From: Clostridia bacterium
Lineage (GTDB): Bacteria > Bacillota_A > Clostridia > Oscillospirales > CAG-272
DNA length: 16,478 bases
Assembly (NCBI GenBank): GCA_017547395.1
Contig: JAFYPS010000008.1
Coordinates: forward strand, 1-16,478
Direction: 5' to 3'
The translations under genes and the position numbers were made by a program. Below, in pieces: positions 12,825-16,478 of the stretch. Position 1 is the stretch's first letter; every line of letters starts with the position of its first letter. The notes under the pieces are model-generated. The model saw nothing but the letters and a program-made list of their open reading frames with translations, was not told where the DNA came from and ran no database searches.

Positions 12825-15290
12825 TCAGGAATTAAGAATTGCTTTGATAAGAAGAAGTATGTCCAAAAGTTCCATTTTGCCGTTGCCGTTCAGGTCAGCT
12901 TCGGAGAGGTAGGTGCCTGTTTTGAGTACAAGAACAATGTCAATAAGCGAAAGAACACCGTCACCGTTTACGTCGCCGTTACCAATTGTGGAAATTACAT
13001 CGCCGCCGTAGGAGTCTCCGCATCCCGTGCAGGTATAAACGGCGGTCTTACCCTCGGTTTCCTCGGTTGCGGGAATCATCTCCTCGGTAAGCTCGTAGGA
13101 GTGGCCTTTTGAGGGAAGGGTTACAATTTCGTCCATAACCTTGCCGCAAACGCAAGAGAAATATTCCTCGTAGCCGTCTTCGGTACAGGTAGGCTCCTTG
13201 CCTTCGGAATAATTGTCATACAAATGAGTGGGAACGTATTCGTGAACCTCGCTGAGCTCTCCCTCGACGCCGTCTGCAACGCCTGCTACTGCATAGTAGT
13301 ATGTTGCATATGGCGTGAGATTATCCACGGTATAGGAAAGAGCAGACGTTTCGCCGATTTTGTTTAAGCATTCTTCGCCAAAATAGACGTTGAAGTAATC
13401 GTAGTCGGCGGTTGTCTGGTTGTCAATCAGAATCTCAAGTGAAGTGCAGGATGTGCTGCCTTCCATTATTTCGGGTGCGGGGGTAGTGTAGGTTATCTCG
13501 ACTTCATTTGACAATTCCGAGGAGCTTCCTTCAAGGAATACCATCGCGGTGTAGGTGTGGGTAGCACCGGGTGTAAAGCCTGAGTCCTCCCAGTCGATTG
13601 ACGAACCGGGTGCGAAGTCACCGTTAAATGACTTAGCCCATTCACCGTCGCGGAATACCGAAACCGAGTCGCAAAAGCAGGTGAGGGAGATTTCAAGTGT
13701 GGTATCAAGGGTGTCAAGCACGGGCGCAGAGAGAATTGTTACCTCAACCTCTGCACACGAGGGGCTGATTTCCTCCTCGCGATAGGAGTAGATGCGGTAT
13801 GAATAGGTCTCGCCTTCCTCTACGTCTTTGTCAAGGTAAACCGTATCGGTGGTGGTGGCAATGTGGGTGTAGTAGTCCTCGTACGAAGCCTTGCGGTAGA
13901 TGCTGAAGCCGTCTGCGAGTGAATCCTGCATAACAAGCTGGATGCCGTCTGTGCAGTAGCTGCCACTTGTCGAAGGCATTGTGAGATACGTGCCGACGGT
14001 GTTGAAATCTACCGTTGCGGTTTTGTAGTCTGCAGGTGAGCGGTCATTATCAAGACCGATGTGTACTATGCCTGTGTTGTAGTCGATATAGTACGGCTCG
14101 ATAAATGCATAGCGTTCGTACTTAAATCCGGTATACTTTTCGGTTTTGTTGCCGTCACCGTCATTGTCTTTTTTATCTGTCCAGGTGCCGTAAGGGTAAG
14201 CGTGGTAAACTGCAAAGCCGTTACCGTCCTTATCATTAATAAAGCTTGCGTGACCTGCACCTGCGAGGTTGTTTGTATCTCTCGCTGCATCAAAAATCGG
14301 GTTTTTGTTCTCGTTCTCGTCGAGCTTTTCCCAAGAACTTTCGAGAAGCGGATCTCCGCCGTTCCAGGTAAGCTGACCGAGCGCGTAGTTACCGCCCGTC
14401 CAGTAGCCGCTTCCGCAGTAAATTATAAAGATCTCGCCGTTTTTGCCGTAAATGGGGGTTGCACCCTCAACTACGTCGGGGAGATATTTGGTTGAAGAAA
14501 GCTTTTTGCCCGACATTTCCCATTCTTGCGTCGGACGGGTAACGGTGCCTATTTTGCTGTCAAACTGCCAGGGGGAGATGAGTTTTGCAATGCTGATGGT
14601 CTGGAAGAAATCTGCGGTACCTCTGTTTTGTTCGCTTACCCACATAGCGTAAATGCCCGCGTATTCTCCCTCTTTAATGCGTAGGATAGTCTGTCCGCAT
14701 CCCCACTCCACGTAGTTATTGCCGTTCATGTCTAAAAGCGGCTGTGAGTGGTTTGCATCTTCAGATATAGGATGAACGTAGTCTTTTCCCGAGGGGGCGG
14801 CAGATGCGGCAGGAGATTTGAGCACAACCATACGAATTCTTGAAGACTCGCCTGTCGGGTCGTCGTAATCCTGACGGAGTGCAACGTACATATACCAGCC
14901 GCTGTGTCCGGGGAAATCTTCCTCGGAGAAGTAGTGAATTTCGGGCGACCAGGTGCCGTCTATGGTTGCGCCGCTACCGAAAAGCTCTGTAACGGTGGGG
15001 TCGGATGCAGAGTCATAGTGAATATGGCTGTCGGTGCCGTAGCCGTTTGAGCCGTCGTAATAATTATTGAGGTCTTTCGTAGGGATAACCGCAACGCGTG
15101 ACGTGCCGGTTTTTGTATGGTAATACCAGTTTGAATAGGTTGGATTTCCGCTTGCCGCGCCGCTGATTACCCACGGGTCGGCAGTGGATATACGGAAGAT
15201 GGTGTTGTGGGTAAGCACCGCTGCGCCAACTGCTACTGTAAGTAAAACGAAAATGGAGAGAGATATAAGTAAAGCGACGATTTTTTTCAT
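12825..15290 (-). CDS. Secreted GH43-like protein with Fn3-like modules, cysteine repeats and dockerin
   Basis: This is an 821-residue extracellular protein. Order: signal peptide (about 1-24); GH43 five-blade propeller (about 30-415); Fn3-like modules (about 430-690); two C-x-C/C-x-x-C repeats (about 700-765); and a dockerin (770-821) with duplicated D-V-N-G-D-G and D-L-N-G-N-G calcium loops. Family landmarks are A-D-P-W (base D38), W-S-P-E-I-H (114-119), V-V-E-G-A-T (acid E275), Y-A-L-G-Q and G-H-A-S-F (H347), which best resemble GH43 subfamily 26 exo-arabinanases. The expected W-A-I-D-G-T motif is W196-G-C-G-Q-T201, so the pKa-modulating Asp appears absent. The insertion D-N-D-G-D-G-N (375-381) looks like a calcium loop. 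The dockerin should dock it to a cohesin. AAGGAG overlaps the preceding stop codon, so it is coupled to the upstream GH43 gene. Confidence 0.9.
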   Translation of the reverse strand: MKKIVALLISLSIFVLLTVAVGAAVLTHNTIFRISTADPWVISGAASGNPTYSNWYYHTKTGTSRVAVIPTKDLNNYYDGSNGYGTDSHIHYDSASDPTVTELFGSGATIDGTWSPEIHYFSEEDFPGHSGWYMYVALRQDYDDPTGESSRIRMVVLKSPAASAAPSGKDYVHPISEDANHSQPLLDMNGNNYVEWGCGQTILRIKEGEYAGIYAMWVSEQNRGTADFFQTISIAKLISPWQFDSKIGTVTRPTQEWEMSGKKLSSTKYLPDVVEGATPIYGKNGEIFIIYCGSGYWTGGNYALGQLTWNGGDPLLESSWEKLDENENKNPIFDAARDTNNLAGAGHASFINDKDGNGFAVYHAYPYGTWTDKKDNDGDGNKTEKYTGFKYERYAFIEPYYIDYNTGIVHIGLDNDRSPADYKTATVDFNTVGTYLTMPSTSGSYCTDGIQLVMQDSLADGFSIYRKASYEDYYTHIATTTDTVYLDKDVEEGETYSYRIYSYREEEISPSCAEVEVTILSAPVLDTLDTTLEISLTCFCDSVSVFRDGEWAKSFNGDFAPGSSIDWEDSGFTPGATHTYTAMVFLEGSSSELSNEVEITYTTPAPEIMEGSTSCTSLEILIDNQTTADYDYFNVYFGEECLNKIGETSALSYTVDNLTPYATYYYAVAGVADGVEGELSEVHEYVPTHLYDNYSEGKEPTCTEDGYEEYFSCVCGKVMDEIVTLPSKGHSYELTEEMIPATEETEGKTAVYTCTGCGDSYGGDVISTIGNGDVNGDGVLSLIDIVLVLKTGTYLSEADLNGNGKMELLDILLLIKAILNS

Positions 15291-15301
15291 AATAATTCTC
15301 C

Positions 15302-16339
15302 TTAAAATACGGTTATCGACTGCTCGGTTTCGAGAGGTGCGGGTTTGCCGCTGCCGTCGCCGATTACTATTCTACCGTCCTCAATTCTGTAAGGCTCGAT
15401 AAACACGTATCTGCCGCCCGTACGGTCGGGGGAGAGGTACGCGTGGTATGCGATATAGCGTTTGCCTGCGGCATCTTTGAAGAATGATGCGTGTCCGCAG
15501 CCGAAAACGGTGTCACTCATTGAAAAGAGAGGCTCTTTTATCTTGTCCCAGTCCTCGTAAACGAGGGGGTCGCCTTTAAGGGTAATCTGACCGAGTGCGT
15601 AGTATTTCGTCCAGTAGCCGCTGCCCGAGTAGATAACGTAAAGCTCACCGCCATCGCCGTAGACTGCGGTGCCGCCCTCGACTACCTTCGGGCGGATTTT
15701 GCCGTCCTTGTACATACCAAAGCCGTGCATTTCCCACTCTTCGGTGGGCTTTATGATAATGCCCGCGTCGCCCGCGGTATAGGGGTTTTCAAGCAGAGCA
15801 ATTCTGTCGCGCTGATGGAAGTCCATAGTCTGTCTGCCGACCTCGTCAACCCACATACAGTAAATTTTACCCTTGTGGCGAAGAATTGTCTGTCCGCAGC
15901 ACCAACTACTGTTAAAGCTTTCGTCCGTGGGGGAAACAATCTTCTTCGGAACGAATCTTTCACCCGTCAATGGCTCGCCGTAGGGTGCGAAAGGCGTGTC
16001 CTTGTCCTCGCATTTCAGCACGTACATACGGTGGTTTACGTTTTCCCCGTTGTCAAGCGCGATATAGAGGTACCAGCCGCTCATCTCCGGAAAATCTTCC
16101 TCGGAAAAGTAGTGGATTTCTGGCGACCAGAGGTTTTTCGACCACATTTCGCCCTCGCGCGGAGCAAATGCGAGAATTTTTTCACATTCGCCCTCGGTTT
16201 TTATCTTTGACGGGTCTTTTGAACGGTAGAGCCACAGTTCACGACCTGCGGTGCAGCAGAGATAAAAGTATTCGCCGTGTAAGAACATCCACGGATCAGC
16301 ACCGTGGCAAACGGGATTCTTAAACGTTACTGTTTTCAT
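15302..16339 (-). CDS. Cytoplasmic GH43-like protein (subfamily 26-like)
   Basis: This 345-residue protein has no signal peptide, so it is probably intracellular, processing imported oligosaccharides. The GH43 propeller landmarks run in order: G-A-D-P-W (base D15), L-W-S-P-E-I-H (70-76), H-R-M-Y-V-L (103-108), K-P-T-E-E-W-E (197-203), V-V-E-G-G-T (acid E221), Y-A-L-G-Q (247-251) and C-G-H-A-S-F (H283). The pattern is closest to exo-alpha-1,5-arabinofuranosidases. As in its paralogue next door, W-A-I-D-G-T is replaced, here by W146-C-C-G-Q-T151. AAGGTGA (complement of 16344-16350) precedes ATG 16339. Element copy 3 begins 12 bases upstream of the start codon, so the gene's leader or promoter region is made of that element. 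It is the first gene of the three-gene unit. Confidence 0.9.
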   Translation of the reverse strand: MKTVTFKNPVCHGADPWMFLHGEYFYLCCTAGRELWLYRSKDPSKIKTEGECEKILAFAPREGEMWSKNLWSPEIHYFSEEDFPEMSGWYLYIALDNGENVNHRMYVLKCEDKDTPFAPYGEPLTGERFVPKKIVSPTDESFNSSWCCGQTILRHKGKIYCMWVDEVGRQTMDFHQRDRIALLENPYTAGDAGIIIKPTEEWEMHGFGMYKDGKIRPKVVEGGTAVYGDGGELYVIYSGSGYWTKYYALGQITLKGDPLVYEDWDKIKEPLFSMSDTVFGCGHASFFKDAAGKRYIAYHAYLSPDRTGGRYVFIEPYRIEDGRIVIGDGSGKPAPLETEQSITVF

Positions 16340-16351
16340 AATGTCACCTTG

Positions 16352-16478
16352 TTAAATTATTGTTTATGAGGGCACAAAACCCAACAAATGCGGTAGGGGA
16401 CGGCGCCCTCGACGTCCCGTTTTTGCAAGGGTTCGCGGGCTGTCGAAGGCGCCAGCCCCTACCTTGTCATTGACATAG
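16352..16478. mobile_element. MITE-like element, copy 3 (cut by the window end)
   Basis: The left terminal sequence 16352-16366 matches that of copy 2 at 12 of 15 positions. The two GTAG-initiated hairpins are 16393-16419 and 16436-16462. Positions 16373-16478 equal 8272-8377 except one base (16463 C for A). The right end, about 24 bases, lies beyond the window. It is inserted directly upstream of the GH43 operon. Confidence 0.85.
16356..16384 (-). promoter_or_regulatory. Outward promoter-like sequence from element copy 3 toward the GH43 unit
   Basis: On the minus strand TTGGGT (complement of 16379-16384) and AATAAT (complement of 16356-16361, five of six -10 matches) are 17 bases apart. Transcription would begin near 16349, leaving only about ten leader bases and clipping the ribosome site. 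Activity is therefore doubtful, although no other promoter is visible between the element and the gene. Confidence 0.3.

Noticed and set aside
15725..16210. 161-codon plus-strand frame antisense to the GH43 gene
   Set aside because: The minus-strand GH43 motifs are clear; this frame has no ribosome site or recognisable features.

Overview
The window looks like a chromosomal segment of an anaerobic, fibre-degrading gut Clostridia member (Bacillota; Oscillospirales or Christensenellales-like). This is inferred from the ftsEX-M23-S41-greA-lysS order, the strong AAGGAGG-type ribosome sites, a secreted dockerin-bearing GH43 protein with CxxC repeats, and the absence of any Gram-negative envelope gene. 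Every coding region reads in the standard bacterial code. No rRNA, tRNA, CRISPR array or transposase gene was seen, and no gene-free stretch exceeds about 220 bases.

Left half (1-8240, + strand, cell envelope and housekeeping). The order is: the 3' end of a polytopic membrane protein of unknown function; a CdaR/PucR-type regulator; ftsE and ftsX overlapping by one base; a secreted coiled-coil M23 peptidase; an S41 carboxy-terminal processing protease with a PDZ domain; greA; and lysS, closed by a strong terminator. FtsEX with a coiled-coil murein hydrolase and a Ctp protease is a coherent module for controlled peptidoglycan cleavage during division or elongation.

Middle (8241-11205). A two-gene minus-strand unit encodes an orphan TRAP large permease (DctM-like) and a translationally coupled 87-residue membrane protein. 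A divergent lysR gene faces it. Between them lie a near-consensus promoter and symmetric operator-like sequences.

Right half (11206-16478, - strand). A tight three-gene unit runs from right to left: a cytoplasmic GH43-like protein, its secreted paralogue with Fn3-like modules, cysteine repeats and a dockerin, then a beta-CASP metallo-beta-lactamase-fold ribonuclease homologue.

The most unusual content is an intergenic repeat family in four places (3404-3526, 8251-8401, 11093-11160, 16352 to the window end). Each full copy is a pair of head-to-head REP-like hairpins, each preceded at its 5' foot by GTAG (GCAG in the solo copy). The two hairpins differ by compensatory base changes. One copy has perfect 15-bp terminal inverted repeats and carries outward-facing sigma-A-like promoters. 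Two copies are identical at 105 of 106 positions, which suggests recent mobility. The second notable point is that both GH43-like proteins lack the usual pKa-modulating aspartate motif.
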